A model generated the notes under the pieces. That model was not told the origin of the DNA. It searched no databases and saw nothing but the letters and a program-made list of their open reading frames with translations. Source: Sipunculus nudus (Eukaryota; Annelida; Sipuncula; Golfingiida; Sipunculidae). Taken from it: a stretch of 64,000 bases of DNA. The stretch spans positions 1,433,501-1,497,500 of the forward strand of contig CM049319.1 in the NCBI GenBank assembly GCA_026874595.1, in the 5' to 3' direction. Below are positions 12,301-22,903 of the stretch, in pieces. Both the position numbers and the translations under genes were made by a program. Each line of letters opens with the position of its first letter. Position 1 is the stretch's first letter.

Positions 12301-15300
12301 TACCTACATTTCAGTTTAATTTTGTTGCATTTCTTGGATAATTAACTATATCTATTATTTCCTTGGTGCTGTCATAGCACTTTTACAAAAGATTGGCCAA
12401 TGCTTGGCCAAGGGTTTAAATGTTGCAATACTGGGACATGAAAATTATTGCAAAATTAAAACCTTCATGAATAGTACCTGTATGGTGAAACTGCAAAAAA
12501 ATGAATCCTCATTAAATAATGTAAAAGGAAAAATCTTAGCATATTGTTTAAAAAGCACTCATACAATGCCAGATAGGTATTAAGCATAATGTGCTGAAAG
12601 GTTACAAAAGACATAAAAATATGTATTCACTTAAAGCAGTTTAAATGATGTACAGTTTTGACATTAAAAGCAGTTTGAGCGACTTACAGTTTTGGTCCAT
12701 TGCAGCCAGTGAGGATTTTTTTAACATTATCGCACTGGCAGCCCCCTCCACACCGCTCGTAGCCGTACACGCTGTTGTGGTAATAGTAGTTGTTCCACAA
12801 CTGGGAACCTGGCGTGTTCCAAAATCCCCAAAACTGGTCATTTCCTGCCAACAGAAAGTAAATCGTACACTGACATTGGTGATAAAGAAATAAGTGACCC
12901 ATGGGTCACGGAGCTCAGCTGATCGTGATTGGACTATAAATGTTTCTCCACTGTGATACTATATCGAGTCAATAAAGCTTAAGAATATCATGGACATGTT
13001 TGGCTATTATAAAGGAATGTAATGTAATATGTGAGTAAATGATAAATGAAATTACCTGACTGATGGATTAATAGAGTAAAATATAGTGGTTTATTTTTTA
13101 TTTATTTAGGAGGGGTTGAAAATTGTGATATATTTGAGCAAATATGAATGCAATGACAGCAGTAATAAGCAGTAGTAGAATGATGATAAGGCTATTTGTT
13201 GAAGGATCTAAAGTGTATGGTAGCCTGCAAGCTTCCAATTTGACAGATATGATGTTATGATTAACTATGCTGATGAAGTGATTTATAAATTTGTGACTGT
13301 ATGACACAATATCTCTTTAGTCTTGACAAGGTACATTATTGTGATGCCCACTATGTCTACATATTACACAATATTGACATAATTTCTGGCATGTACATAG
13401 GTACCTATGGATGAATAGTTATACAAAATATTAAAGTATGAATATATCTGATTCATCTTGTTCTTGCTTACTGAGGCTGACTTTGGGATGGGGTTTGGAG
13501 AAGGGAAAAGTGAGGGCAGCACGAAGGTGGATGTAGAAATATTCTATTGTAATGTTTTTCATTTATATAAGAATATGAAAAGCTAAGAGGAAAGGGGCCC
13601 TCCTACTTGGTTATAGTAAAGTTCTAAATATATGATTGCAAACTAATACTCTGACAAGACTGTCATGAAGAAAAACAGTAAAAGTTTTGAGATACTGTGA
13701 TGCATATGAAAATTTACAGATGGACAGGCAAGTGGACAGAATGGACTTTATTTCACTTTCAAGGAAATAATGCATTTAAGTTTATATATAAGCCTATTTT
13801 TTTAAGCATATCCACTTTTTCCATTAAGAAGTTTTTATCTGAATCATTTTTTTATTTACAGGTTTTGTAAATTTTTAATAAAAAAAACTGAAAATATAAG
13901 TTAAAATATTAGAATTGTTGCAAAAGTTGCAATCATCATATATCCAGAGTGTAGCTCATATTGGGTCATATTATGCAAACACATATATTTTATTATTTTT
14001 AAATCATAAATGTTTAAACTGAATTTAAAAGAAAATAATGCCACAACATGGCATCTACAAGAATATTCCTTGAATCACAATTAAAAAGTTTTGCACATTG
14101 GAGTTTTCAGTACATGCTTAATTTTATTCATCAAAATAAAATAAAAGATTCAGTAAATTTGATAAAATAAAACATCTTTTTAAATAAAGTATACACACTG
14201 TTGGTTGAATGAGGGACAAACAATATCATTGTGCTAATTACTATCCCAGTTTTAATTTATTACTGGAATTAATAGTCAATTTCACACCTGGTGAAGTTTT
14301 TCTCTTCTGAAGTAAGGAATTACTTATCTGATGAACATCCACACTTTCATAGCAATACACCACTTTGTAGACACAATTAAATGTACACTTTAATCATTGT
14401 AACCCTGGTGGTACAATACAAAATCTGAAATGTAGCATAGCCTAGAATAAGAATGAATCAAATACAGAAAATAATAACATTCATCTAGTTTATACACCAT
14501 CTGGGGGGGGGGGGGGGGAGTGCAGGGCAGAGGGGAAGCCTGCTGGTAGTGGCCAAGCTGAGCCAAGGCAAGCTGCCTGGGGTGGGTTACATAATGAAAG
14601 TGAAGGCTGTACTACTAGGTGGGCTAGATGTAAACAACACTTGACATGGTGTATAAAAACCTGAATAAAAGCTATTCTTTCCAATCAATTTCTTTGAAAT
14701 TTCAGATTTTAAAAGATTAAATCCTTATGTATATATGCTGTGAAAATTAAATCAACAGTGCCAAAGTTGGACAAAATTTAAGGTATTGATTTTTTATTTA
14801 TGCTAATAACTTGAAAAATTTGCAAAATTCAGATCTAATTTTTGGTAAACTATTGAATCTTGATTAAATAAAGTTATATTCCTGAAAAAAAGTCTCTAGG
14901 TTCAGCAATTCTCATTTTAGGTGAGTAAATATATTTCCTGATTTTTTTAAAAACTGCATTTTATTTAGGCCCATAACTTCAAAATAATACCCAATACTGA
15001 CCTAATTTTTGGTATTTTAATAGAAAATGTATGAAAGAATGTGAATACTAAATACTAAAGGCAGCCTTGAAGTGTAACAATGGCTTTTTTTTTGGAAATC
15101 AGAGGTTTTTCCTTAATATCTTGAAGGAACGAAGTCCTAATGACCCAATTTTCGGTATGGTAGGAGATTTTGGGGACATCTAAAATTATGTCAACAGCCT
15201 GGGGAGCATAGAGATGTGCACTGAATGACCTACAGTCATCAAAGTGGACTGCTTGACAATGTAAGGGAATACAACAAGAGTCTCCAAAAAATTCAATAAC

Positions 15301-17602
15301 TAGCCTAATTTTGCAGCTTTTATTTTCAAATTTCAGATTTTAACAGAATAAATCCTTATGTGTACATGCTGTGAAAATTAAATCCACAGTACTTACAGGA
15401 AAAAAACGTGCCGTGGCCAAAGTTGGGCAAAATTTAAGTTACCAATTTTATATTGTTGCCAATATTTTAAAAAAATTAACAGATTTTGATCTAATTTTTG
15501 GTATACAATTAAATTTTGATTAATTATAGTTGTATTACTGAAAATAAGTCCCTACCTTTAACACTTTTGGTCTTAAGTGACCAAATATCTTCCTGATTTT
15601 TTTACAAAGTCCATTATGTTTGGGCCCATAACCTTTTTAAATTAAATAATACTGACTTAATTTCTGGCATGTACATAGGAAATATATATAGTAATATTTA
15701 TGGTAAATATGAAGAAAACCAGATAAGTGGTTTTGATATTAGGCAGTCCTGAACTGTAAAAATAGATGTCTAATAAAAAATTGAGGTTTTTCTTTAATAT
15801 CTCAAAGGAATGAAGTCCTATTGACCCAACTTTCAGCATGAAAGGAGATTTTTGGGACATCTAACTGTATGCCGAATTTCAGATTCGTATGTCCAACGGT
15901 GTCGAAACGTGCCAGTCTTACGGACGGACAGACAGACGGACAGACAGACGGACGGAGGAAAGACTATGGACCATGACTATAGCTCAGATGACTTATAGTC
16001 AGCTGAGCTAAAAACCCACCCAAATAAATATAAATATCTGGCATCAGATGTTCCATCTGACATGACCAGGCAATGAGCATACCATATCTAAAACAAACTC
16101 CTCAAGAGTCCTCCCACAGTGGTAATACACAGCAGTCTTTCAAGTTCTCCTTTGTTTAAACCACTGCTTTGATGCAATGTTTTTAGTCTTATTACCAGGA
16201 CTGGCACAGCGTGAGAGCAGGATGACATGGAATTAAAACTTGGGGAGTCAGATGCACAAAGCCATACCACTCTCTCATTGGTCCAATCACAATTGTTTTC
16301 CCTGTGCGACCCCTGGTGGTGAAACCTGGAGAATCTTGCTATACAGAGCAGCAGCTAAAACAAAGGAGACCTGGAATGACTGCAGTAGAACTCTGACTCA
16401 TATATATATATGAACATACAAAATTCCAAAGAAATTATTTACTTCTGATTTATATTCATTATTGCTGACATATTGTACAGTAGCAGTGAAAGTAGACAAA
16501 AAACACAAAAAAAAGATGACACTTCAAGTCAAGTATAAAGTCAAGTGTAAAAAATTGTCCAAGATCTTTAAGCTTCTGATTCACTAGGTTAGAGTAATAA
16601 TGGTCATCTGGAGACTCTATGAACCTGCATTAGTAGTTTTGATTTCCTGTTTTATTTTGCTTCATCCAACTAATAAAACAAGACAAATATTTAAATCTTG
16701 CTTTGACTTGCTGTGATTTACTCCAGTGAAATTATAAGAATTTCACGATCTGGAAAGACTTGTCTGAAAGCTATGTACACTTGAAGTATATATGAAACAG
16801 AGTAGAGCTTGGACCCTTCAGACTGAATAGAACTTCTAGAAGCATTTTACATTTAATGAAAAAGTGAACATTTATTAGTGAAATTGCATTTGGAATTAAA
16901 AACTAAAAAAGACAAAAGCGTATCCCATCATTGTAATTTTTCTCTTTTCCTCAAAAACGTTGAAAATTTTATTCTAATGTATAATTTTTCAATTCAGTTC
17001 TGTAAAAATTAATTTTATCTGTAATTTTAATATAAAATTAAATATAATTTACAGAATAAAAATAATTTTACTAGAATGATCTGATGATGATGTCTCAATT
17101 CGCGAGTACCTTGATGTCATCAACTATTGTAAGCAAACGAAGATATTAACACAGAATCAGCATTAAACATTTAATATGTAATTTTGGTATTAGTATCGTC
17201 TATTTTCAAGAGGAACATATAAAATGGTAATGATTTCTTTTGCCCGAATAAAGTGAATGCCTCAGTTGCCGCTCACTCGTCTGTATAGCTGTAGACCTGA
17301 TAATTAGCGTAAAAATGTCAACACCACGATTAAAGACAGTTTGAATCGCTATTCAAGACAGTTCAGTTAAGGTACAAGACACTTAGTATTATCCCGTCAT
17401 TGTGTCTTGACATGTCTTACACATTTTGTCGAGTGATTTTACCTGTAGCGTAGTTAATCCCGTAAGCGTTATACCGAGTGTTCCAGTACTCCGGGGCCTG
17501 CCAGTTTGGTGTTGCTGGCGCCCCCTGCAGGAGGAACACCAGTGCCAGGAGAGCAAGCCCCGTTAGGCGCATGCTTACTCGTCTTCCCGCTTCCTGACAC
17601 CC
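309..17602 (-). CDS. Leucine-rich-repeat ectodomain gene, 5' part (11 exons), continues past left edge
   Basis: Eleven exons on the minus strand, each bounded by AG/GT signals, join into one open frame of 938 coding nt (312 codons plus 2 nt). The product starts with a signal peptide. A Trp/Tyr/Asn-rich stretch follows, then an LRRNT cap with spacing C-x3-C-x-C-x9-C, then nine LRRs of 21-28 residues, one per exon. Every LRR exon begins with one base that completes a codon opened by two bases of the previous exon, usually a Leu codon. That one-repeat-per-exon design with fixed phase is known for LGR-type glycoprotein/relaxin hormone receptors and Slit-like proteins. N-glycosylation sequons occur in at least five repeats (for example NIT, NNT, NFT, NLS), as expected for an extracellular domain. 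No transmembrane or signalling domain lies in the window, so receptor identity is inference; a secreted LRR protein is equally possible. A 5' UTR exon must lie upstream of 17603 but was not found. Confidence 0.85.
895..966 (-). CDS. LRR gene exon 10: LRR8
   Basis: 72 nt, 24 residues, acceptor TTTTCAG and donor GTGAGT. NLSNNQIDFVQPGALSSI is a typical LRR with an N-L-S sequon. The 52-bp minisatellite begins at its acceptor. Confidence 0.87.
971..1800. repeat. 52-bp minisatellite, 16 copies in register
   Basis: Sixteen units of 52 bp; the landmark CTGTCTGCATGG recurs exactly every 52 bases. Copies are nearly identical (one G/A change in the third unit, one change near 1501), which points to recent expansion or gene conversion. 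The array lies in an LRR-gene intron and touches the acceptor of the exon at 895-966. On the sense strand each unit contains a T-rich stretch ending in TTTTAG. Confidence 0.95.
1798..1826. repeat. (TAA)n microsatellite
   Basis: About nine TAA units grown from the AAAATAA end of the last minisatellite copy. About 300 bp of non-repeat intron follow. Confidence 0.9.
2131..2239. repeat. Two outlying 52-bp minisatellite units
   Basis: Two more diverged copies of the 52-bp unit. The second is cut by repeat element A after CCTAAAA. Confidence 0.85.
2240..3843 (+). mobile_element. Hairpin-ended interspersed repeat, copy A (1.6 kb, non-coding)
   Basis: The left end carries a near-palindrome GGGACCCGTGGGTCAC. 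The right end (3812-3842) is a 31-nt hairpin in which TAGCTCAG pairs with CTGAGCTA and TGACT with AGTCA around a TAT loop, preceded by a GGACGGACG-rich tract. An internal G14 tract lies at 2951-2964. It shares long stretches with copies B, C and D (for example the passage near 3050-3250 with 15190-15400) and has no meaningful ORF. It is inserted inside a minisatellite unit with no clear target duplication (at most two ambiguous A residues). A non-autonomous DNA or Helitron-like element is the best guess; the class is unproven. Confidence 0.7.
3844..3947. repeat. Two minisatellite units beyond element A
   Basis: Two diverged 52-bp units. The first resumes (TAAAATGATA) where the unit at 2239 stopped, so the array predates element A. 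Confidence 0.85.
4133..4216 (-). CDS. LRR gene exon 9: long LRR7
   Basis: 84 nt, 28 residues, acceptor TTTTACAG and donor GTAAGT. It starts GLNENLIHSV. The convex side carries about four extra residues (SPIATGS region) compared with a 24-residue repeat, but the phase is kept. Confidence 0.8.
4990..5560. repeat. Imperfect repeats of a CTGCACTGAGTGAACTC motif
   Basis: The phrase CACTGAGTGAACTC or a close variant appears about nine times, often followed by TTGACCTG. Larger blocks ending in a CAGTTGGCAG phrase are also repeated. No coding potential is seen; this is intronic repeat sequence of unknown class. Confidence 0.7.
5699..6178 (+). repeat. Diverged interspersed repeat, first copy
   Basis: Begins ATGACCCCCGTACAAAAAAAG and ends near TAGCTCACAGGTTC. 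It is homologous over most of its length to 7033-7556. The GCTCACAGGTTC terminus and GACGGACA-type tract suggest an old non-autonomous transposon. No ORF. Confidence 0.6.
7033..7556 (+). repeat. Diverged interspersed repeat, second copy
   Basis: Second copy of the unit at 5699-6178, with the same start and the same TAAGCTCACAGGTTC end. The 850 bp between them hold partial copies of the same phrases (TAACTCAGCCAAAAATCACTGAAC), so this is a decayed cluster. Confidence 0.6.
7751..7822 (-). CDS. LRR gene exon 8: LRR6
   Basis: 72 nt, 24 residues, acceptor TTTCAG and donor GTAAGC. GLSRNKLTYIPTDSLHNMPD is a near-consensus typical LRR. Confidence 0.88.
7851..7895 (-). pseudogene. Decayed duplicate of an LRR exon end
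   Basis: About 45 bases resemble the 3' end and donor of LRR exon 8 with its downstream flank (AAGGTTA-GCTTACAGGTA is shared). Only the last third of a repeat is present, and no correctly phased acceptor is seen, so it is read as a relic of a local duplication. Confidence 0.45.
8237..8305 (-). CDS. LRR gene exon 7: LRR5
   Basis: 69 nt, 23 residues, acceptor TTCTAG and donor GTGAGT. The repeat ALMDNDIDWIPNNFF fits the LxxNxIxxIPxxxF pattern. Confidence 0.85.
8730..8807 (-). CDS. LRR gene exon 6: LRR4
   Basis: 78 nt, 26 residues, acceptor TTTCAG and donor GTAAGT. Starts RLGHNNIKFF, contains an N-F-T sequon and ends with a threonine run (PTTTTH). Confidence 0.8.
9380..9990 (+). other. Possible degenerate coding remnant in an intron
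   Basis: Short open stretches in different plus-strand frames give protein-like peptides (for example around 9389-9505 and 9650-9850) interrupted by stops and frameshifts and by a G21 tract at 9855-9875. It could be a decayed transposase or other gene fragment. I do not recognise the family, and chance is possible. Confidence 0.2.
9855..9875. repeat. Poly-G tract (G21)
   Basis: Twenty-one consecutive G, possibly capable of quadruplex formation. It lies in an LRR-gene intron on the non-template side. Confidence 0.95.
10040..10102 (-). CDS. LRR gene exon 5: short LRR3
   Basis: 63 nt, 21 residues, acceptor TTTCAG and donor GTAAGT. The pattern TG-CRQFPDISNT resembles the short repeats of LGR-type ectodomains, in which a Thr-Gly is followed by FPD. 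It is the least LRR-like of the set, but the phase is correct and there is no stop. Confidence 0.7.
10701..10775 (-). CDS. LRR gene exon 4: LRR2
   Basis: 75 nt, 25 residues, acceptor AACAG and donor GTAAGT. The repeat ends in a typical FAALTNLRML and contains an N-N-T sequon. Confidence 0.85.
11789..11854 (-). CDS. LRR gene exon 3: LRR1
   Basis: 66 nt, 22 residues, acceptor TTTCAG and donor GTGAGT. The repeat starts HVSNKNIVNI and carries an N-I-T glycosylation sequon. Confidence 0.8.
12688..12844 (-). CDS. LRR gene exon 2: aromatic-rich segment and LRRNT cap
   Basis: A 157-nt exon between a TTGGCAG acceptor and a GTAAGT donor. It completes the Gly codon from exon 1 and continues in frame. 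It encodes an unusually aromatic segment (FWGFW, LWNNYYYHN, VYGYE), then the LRRNT cysteine cluster CGGGCQC followed nine residues later by the fourth Cys, and ends with GPKL. The LRRNT seals the hydrophobic core at the N-terminal end of an LRR solenoid. Its four Cys with an x3/x1/x9 spacing match the family pattern. Confidence 0.85.
12891..16012 (+). mobile_element. Hairpin-ended interspersed repeat, copy B (3.1 kb, internally duplicated)
   Basis: Starts with the perfect 16-nt palindrome GTGACCCATGGGTCAC (12894-12909) followed by GCTCAGCTGA. It ends with the same 31-nt hairpin as copy A (15980-16010) behind a GGACGGACAGACAG-type tract. A G16 tract lies at 14503-14518. The segment 14690-15185 is repeated in diverged form at 15330-15890, which explains the extra length over copy A. 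There is no coding capacity. It sits in the LRR-gene intron, about 45 bases from the acceptor of exon 2. Confidence 0.7.
16013..17442. other. Remainder of LRR-gene intron 1
   Basis: AT-rich intron sequence with only a short AT run near 16402. No gene or clear repeat was recognised. Confidence 0.6.
17443..17602 (-). CDS. LRR gene exon 1 (coding): signal peptide
   Basis: A CAG acceptor at the high-coordinate side and a GTAAAATC donor at 17442 bound 160 nt. Translation starts at the ATG at 17572-17570. The first residues (MRLTGLALLALVFLLQGAPA) form a classic signal peptide with cleavage predicted near residue 20. The mature N-terminus is rich in Trp, Tyr and Asn. Thirty bases before the ATG are 5' UTR, and the acceptor implies an upstream non-coding exon. 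An ATG at 17611 lies across the acceptor in the intron, so it is not the start. The exon contributes 130 coding nt and ends after the first base of a Gly codon. Confidence 0.85.
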
Positions 17603-18029
17603 CTGAAACAAACAAAGAGATTTTCAGCTGAAAAATGTATATGGTTGAGATCAGGGCCTTAGGGCAAAATACTGTCCGATACACCCTTTGTTTAGGAAAT
17701 ATTATTTTATTGCATGTTACTTGCTAACATCATTTTATGAAACTCTGGGTCCCAGACAAAATAGTAATTAAAGAAATATGAAGCAATAGTGTTTTTCACA
17801 ACGAAATGCAGACCTCAAGTCTGATGAGAGGTAAAAATCTAGTGTCCAAATCCATGGTATCCAACTTTTGAACAACTATTTCATCATTTTTACCGCAACG
17901 TACAAGGTATATTTATATTTGATTGTGTATGATGTTGTATAAATATTAATTTTGTAAAAAAAAAAATGGGTGATTGTAACTTGTAGTTTTTTTTTTGGAA
18001 AACCATGAATGTGTTTTTCCAAAGCTTTG

Positions 18030-19735
18030 TCAACTCCGTTACGAGTGTATAGTGGTGACATCTACTGTAGTATAATAAAAATTAATTGTTTAGACGATCA
18101 CATTCACTCTTTCATGTGAACACATACAGAGGAAATGGATGACCATTCTTTGCAATTTTCTTGAATAACCTGCTGTAAAGGTATGTATTTAAATTCTCAG
18201 ATCACCTTTGTTACCCCAATTGCATTAAAAGCATATATATAGAAACTGTTTATATTCATGAGTCCATGACACAACACGGGTTTATCAGTATCTCATCAAT
18301 CATCATATTCATTCCCTTTTAATTCTGTACCATGTGGTGTCTATGGCTGGTCATACATTAAAAATTCATCAACTCTGTTACATCAACTCATGATAAGTAT
18401 GGTACATTTCTTTCCAGACTGGCAAACCACACAAACGTACAAATATTCACATTTTTTCTCCTGGCCTGTTTGAGCCGGGTCCTTTTGGTGGAACGAACTT
18501 TTTTTAATCGCGGCACGGCAAGGGAGCCCCAGACAGCATCGTGGGCGCACATATGTTAAAACGCACCGCCGATGGTATTGTCGCGAAGGGAAAAGATATT
18601 TCTGATGCAAAAAAAAAACCTGTATGATATTTTGATTGACAGTAGAGCAACTTCTGTGGATTTTCACTACATTCCTGAAACCGAAATTCTGAAAAAAAGA
18701 GAGAATACTGAAATATATACTCCTGCAGCCAAAAGCATCATGAAAGATTATCAAGTCTGGTTTTGACAATAATAAGATTACTACCAGAGTTCTTGGCTGT
18801 TTCTGCCTTTGGCCAACCTTGTGCTCATGTTATAATGGAAAGGAAATGTCGCTATCCAGTCAGCTTGAAGAATCAGTTTGGCTTATCTTTGTGGTACACT
18901 TACGACAAAATCATTGCCATTACAGCTGATCCAGAACATAAATCTAAAAGACAGGTAACTCTATATATTACAACCTGGAAGCAGTGCTTGACTTACATAG
19001 GCTAGTACCACGTTAGCTGTCCATGAACACTGACATGCTAGCTGCAAGTGGGTTGCCAATACTGGCAGCTGTAGCTGTATGAGTTTTTTATTCAGGAAAT
19101 TCATCATGTATTAATATTGTATGTTCCATGTTACTGTTAGTGTTGCACCTGTTTTTATGAGAGAAGAACATTCATACTGCATCTGTTCAATATATCAAAG
19201 TAGAATAAAAAGTTATAGACTTGTAATCTTCCTTTTTATTAAAAAAAACAATGTTACTAGACATAGACAAGAGTTTGTTTCGTTGTACTGCTTTACTTTT
19301 TTATTCTGGTAATTTCAATAGTTTGTTAAGATTATTTTAAAAGTTTTCCATTGAAGAACAGTTATCAACTCCGTTACAATTAAGATGTTTTTTTAAAGTT
19401 CTCGTCTGCATCTTACAAAAATAGATTTACTGAAGGTGATAAGGAGTTCGTGCAAAGTTATATTCGTCATAAAATGTCTAAGAAAATAAAGAACAAATGG
19501 TGGCCATATGGTATGAGAAGATGTGTCCTTGACACAGCGTCACATTAGTGAAACGAGAACGGTAAGGTTATATTCAAGTTAACAACTCCGACTTCCATTT
19601 TATTGTTTTCTAGAATCATTGTTTTTTATAAACTATAAGAGTTCTGTTTTTGGTTATTGCTGATATTTTTATTAATTTGATTGTTTAATTTATTACAACT
19701 GTTCGAATAATAATATAAAAAATCAACTCCGTTTC
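18030..19735 (+). repeat. Cluster of TCAACTCCGTTAC motifs
   Basis: The 13-nt motif occurs at 18030-18042 and 19365-19377. Near copies lie at 18369 (one change), 19723 (one change) and 19581 (shorter match), all in the same orientation. Between them a region of higher GC encodes a protein-like plus-strand stretch of about 60 residues (18575-18763), preceded by no recognisable promoter. This could be a decayed DNA transposon with subterminal motifs; that is inference only. Confidence 0.4.
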
Positions 19736-19816
19736 AGATAGAGATCTTCGAAGCCTTAGTTAAATTTTACTTTACATAAATTCATACATAGGACGGTGTA
19801 AAGACCAACCAGCAGC

Positions 19817-20592
19817 TACTCATGTGTTAGCTGGTGGATATAATTAATTCAAACGGGCATAAATATATAGGTTAAGCTTAATTTGTCCAGCCCCTTTGAA
19901 CCCCAGAAGCTACGATCCGTGAATTCCAGCAAATAAAGTGTTAAACATAAATAACAATGATGGAATCCTATCAAGAAGTATATTTACCTTTCTTTAGAAT
20001 TTTTCATAAACCTATTTTTTGTAGAATAATCAATGGAAGTACAGCTTTTTATATGTATTATCAATGAACATATTGAAAAAAAAGGCTTGGAACTGAGTGA
20101 TCATTGCTGTTTTTATAAGTATTTTCACCCGTCGAAACGAGGTTGGTACAAGTGAAAACAATTTGTTGTTGTTGTTGTTTCAAAAGCCTAGCGTATCAAA
20201 TCTTACTCATGTGTTAGCTGGTGGATATAATCAATTCAAACGGGCATAAATATATAGGTTAAGCTTAATTTGTCCAGCCCCTTTGAACCCCAGAAGCTAC
20301 GATCCGTGAATTCCAGCAAATAAAGTGTTAAACATAAATAACAATGATGGAATCCTATCAAGAAGTAAATTTACCTTTCTTTAGAATTATTCATAAACCT
20401 ATTTTTTGTAGAATAATTAATGGAAATACAGCTTTTTATATGTATTATCAATGAACATATTGAAAAAAAAGGCTTGGAACTGAGTGATCATTGCTGTTTT
20501 TATTAGCATTTTCACCCGTCGAAACGAGGTTGGTACAAGTGAAAACAATTTGTTGTTGTTGTTGTTTCAAAAGCCTAGCGTATCAAATCTTA
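19817..20592. repeat. 387-bp tandem duplication
   Basis: Two adjacent copies (19817-20203 and 20204-20590) start at TACTCATGTGTTAGCTGG and differ at only a handful of bases. Each contains a short TTG repeat near its end. No ORF. A recent segmental tandem duplication. Confidence 0.93.
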
Positions 20593-22663
20593 GAAAAATA
20601 TTTAAATCATACACAGTTCAACATTAATTACATAATTTTTATTTTTGGAAATGAGAAACCAAACGCGTCAAGGTGAGAGTTTTTTCTTCTTTTCCTTTTT
20701 TAAGCGTTTCATGGAATGGCACTTCTTTATCAAGAATGTACCATTAATTGTCAGTTTCGTTATGGCCACGTGGATCGGTACTGGTATTATGCTGAGCATT
20801 TCTATTCTATTTTAAGACCGTAAAATGACCGTAATCGTATCAGTTTATCTTCATTTGTTTCATCTAGTGTTCTGAAAACTCTTATATGTTCATCAGTTTG
20901 CTGAAAACTGGTGACGCCATCTGTATTTTTGTCAAATTTTACGCCTTTTCCTCCATTTTTTAGACTTCGAAATTACAGCAGTGATATGAGTTTCTCAGCT
21001 GTTTTCATCTGGAATCTCTATTGAAAGTTCTCAAATATGCATCGATCATAAATAATTTTATCAGTTCCTGAAAGCTGGTGGTGCTACCTGAATTTTGTTA
21101 GACTGCTACATTACAGAATTGATGTCAGTTTTTCAGCTCTAGGTTAACCTCATGTCCTGGCTATTTCTATCATAGATAACGACTGATGTCAACACATTTT
21201 TTAACTTTCACACAATTCACCTGTATTTCTCGGACTGTCAAATTACAGCAGCATATCTGAAACCTGGATGTGCAAAAGGAAGCAAATCGTAATCATTTAT
21301 TAAGAAAGTCCCCATGAAACCTCATATAAGGTAACGATAGCCTTATATTCTGCAAGCTAATTGTCAGAAATGTCCTTTGCTCTCTTAAACAAAGTAGGAA
21401 ATGTTCAATCATGATTAATATCTCAATCACCCGTGCTTAACCTGGCTAGTATCGCATATATAGTCATCTTCTACCCAATGTCTACCTACACATATCAATT
21501 AGGTCACTATGACCTTATTCTCATATATTACAGGCTTATAAATGTATGGTGCCCTCAGGACAACCAGTACCAAACACATAAATGTACAAATATAGTATAG
21601 CATCGTAGCAACAACTAACACTTTGTATTTTATCATCTCCGCAAAAAAATGATTGCTATATACATATATGACACCATATTTACAGGTGTATGTATATTTT
21701 TCTAACATGTAGTTGATTTTAAAAGTTTGCCCTGATTCGTATGGTAAAATGGTGATAATGGAGTATAAATACACCGGTACACATACATGTAATATTCGTA
21801 AATTTATGAAATTGAATTTCTTCTAAATATATATAAAGAAATAAATGTTTGATGTGTTGGTGTCCCAACAGTACTCACATTTAAATAAGAACAATTTCCT
21901 TGGTTTTACTGGGAAAGAGTCTTTCTGGCAAATATCGCCTTCTTGAATTCGAGGCAGAAGTATTTCTTTTTAATTAAAGAACACGAATGAATATGGACAA
22001 TAGTTACGAGTGCCCCCAGAAATGAGTAAAGGGGGGCTAAATTTTTAATAATAGGCCTACGCTTTTTTCAAAGGGACCTCTATCTCCACCAGATATTTTG
22101 CTGCGCTATTCTCAGTTAAAGGTCACATGGTCCAGTTTATTGAAAAATGTAATACATGTATGTCGTAAAAACACATCGAGTTCTTATTTAGACAACTTTT
22201 TACAATGCAATAAAGCAATATCACCTGATGTTCATCATAAGAAGATGTGACAATAATACCCATGAATCGTTTAGTATCCCGTTTTCTCGGATATGTTACA
22301 TAGCCATATGGGTCTATAAGACTATAACATCGTGCGATGAATGAAACGCCTCTTTTGGTCTCAAATCAACTATATTGTATCATGCCTGATGCCTGATTGG
22401 CCCTGATTATACCTAATAGTAGTACCTGTTAGGGGTTGTTTCATGATTTCTCTAAAATACACAGATATCAGTTTATGACTGTTCAAACAGGCTGCAGTAC
22501 TCAGTGTATTTTTATTTAATACTTTTTGTGGTGGTAACCGCCTCCAATTTTTTTAATGCTAACTTAACCACGTATATGTACACCTGCAGAAATCCATTCC
22601 GGTTTTGGACTTCGTGACAGGGCAGTATCACACGCTTCCTCTAATTGTATATCCTGGCGTTAA
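20593..22663. other. Intergenic stretch without recognised gene
   Basis: Mixed-composition non-coding DNA. No ORF has domain content and no repeat other than short runs was seen. Confidence 0.5.
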
Positions 22664-22903
22664 CCAGGTCCGGTGACAACTGCACCTGCAGGCCCTTGGT
22701 GCGTAATCGTCCCCATTGTTGGGTCTTACCATCGAGGAACCCCGAAAGACTCACTCGTTTGTGACACAACCGTTTGGCACGGCATCACCCATCACCCTGG
22801 GTGGGGGCCCACCGTGAAAAATTTCACCGCCTTGGTTGAAATTCGAACTCACGACCTCCCGGCTTTGAGTCCTGTGCTCTACCCCTGAGCCACTGAAGCC
22901 GGT
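22664..22903 (-). mobile_element. tRNA-derived SINE
   Basis: Read on the minus strand, the head (22903 to about 22836) looks like a tRNA. It has an A box TGGCTCAGGGGTAGAGC (22876-22892) and a B box GAGTTCGAATTTC (22838-22850), the two internal RNA polymerase III promoter elements, about 40 bases apart. A GC-richer tRNA-unrelated body continues to about 22664. A functional tRNA is excluded because the acceptor stem does not close. No 3' tail or target duplication is certain, so the limits are approximate. Confidence 0.75.

Noticed and set aside
12645..12902. Alternative frames over LRR exon 2
   Set aside because: Only the frame with the LRRNT cysteines joins exons 1 and 3 in phase.
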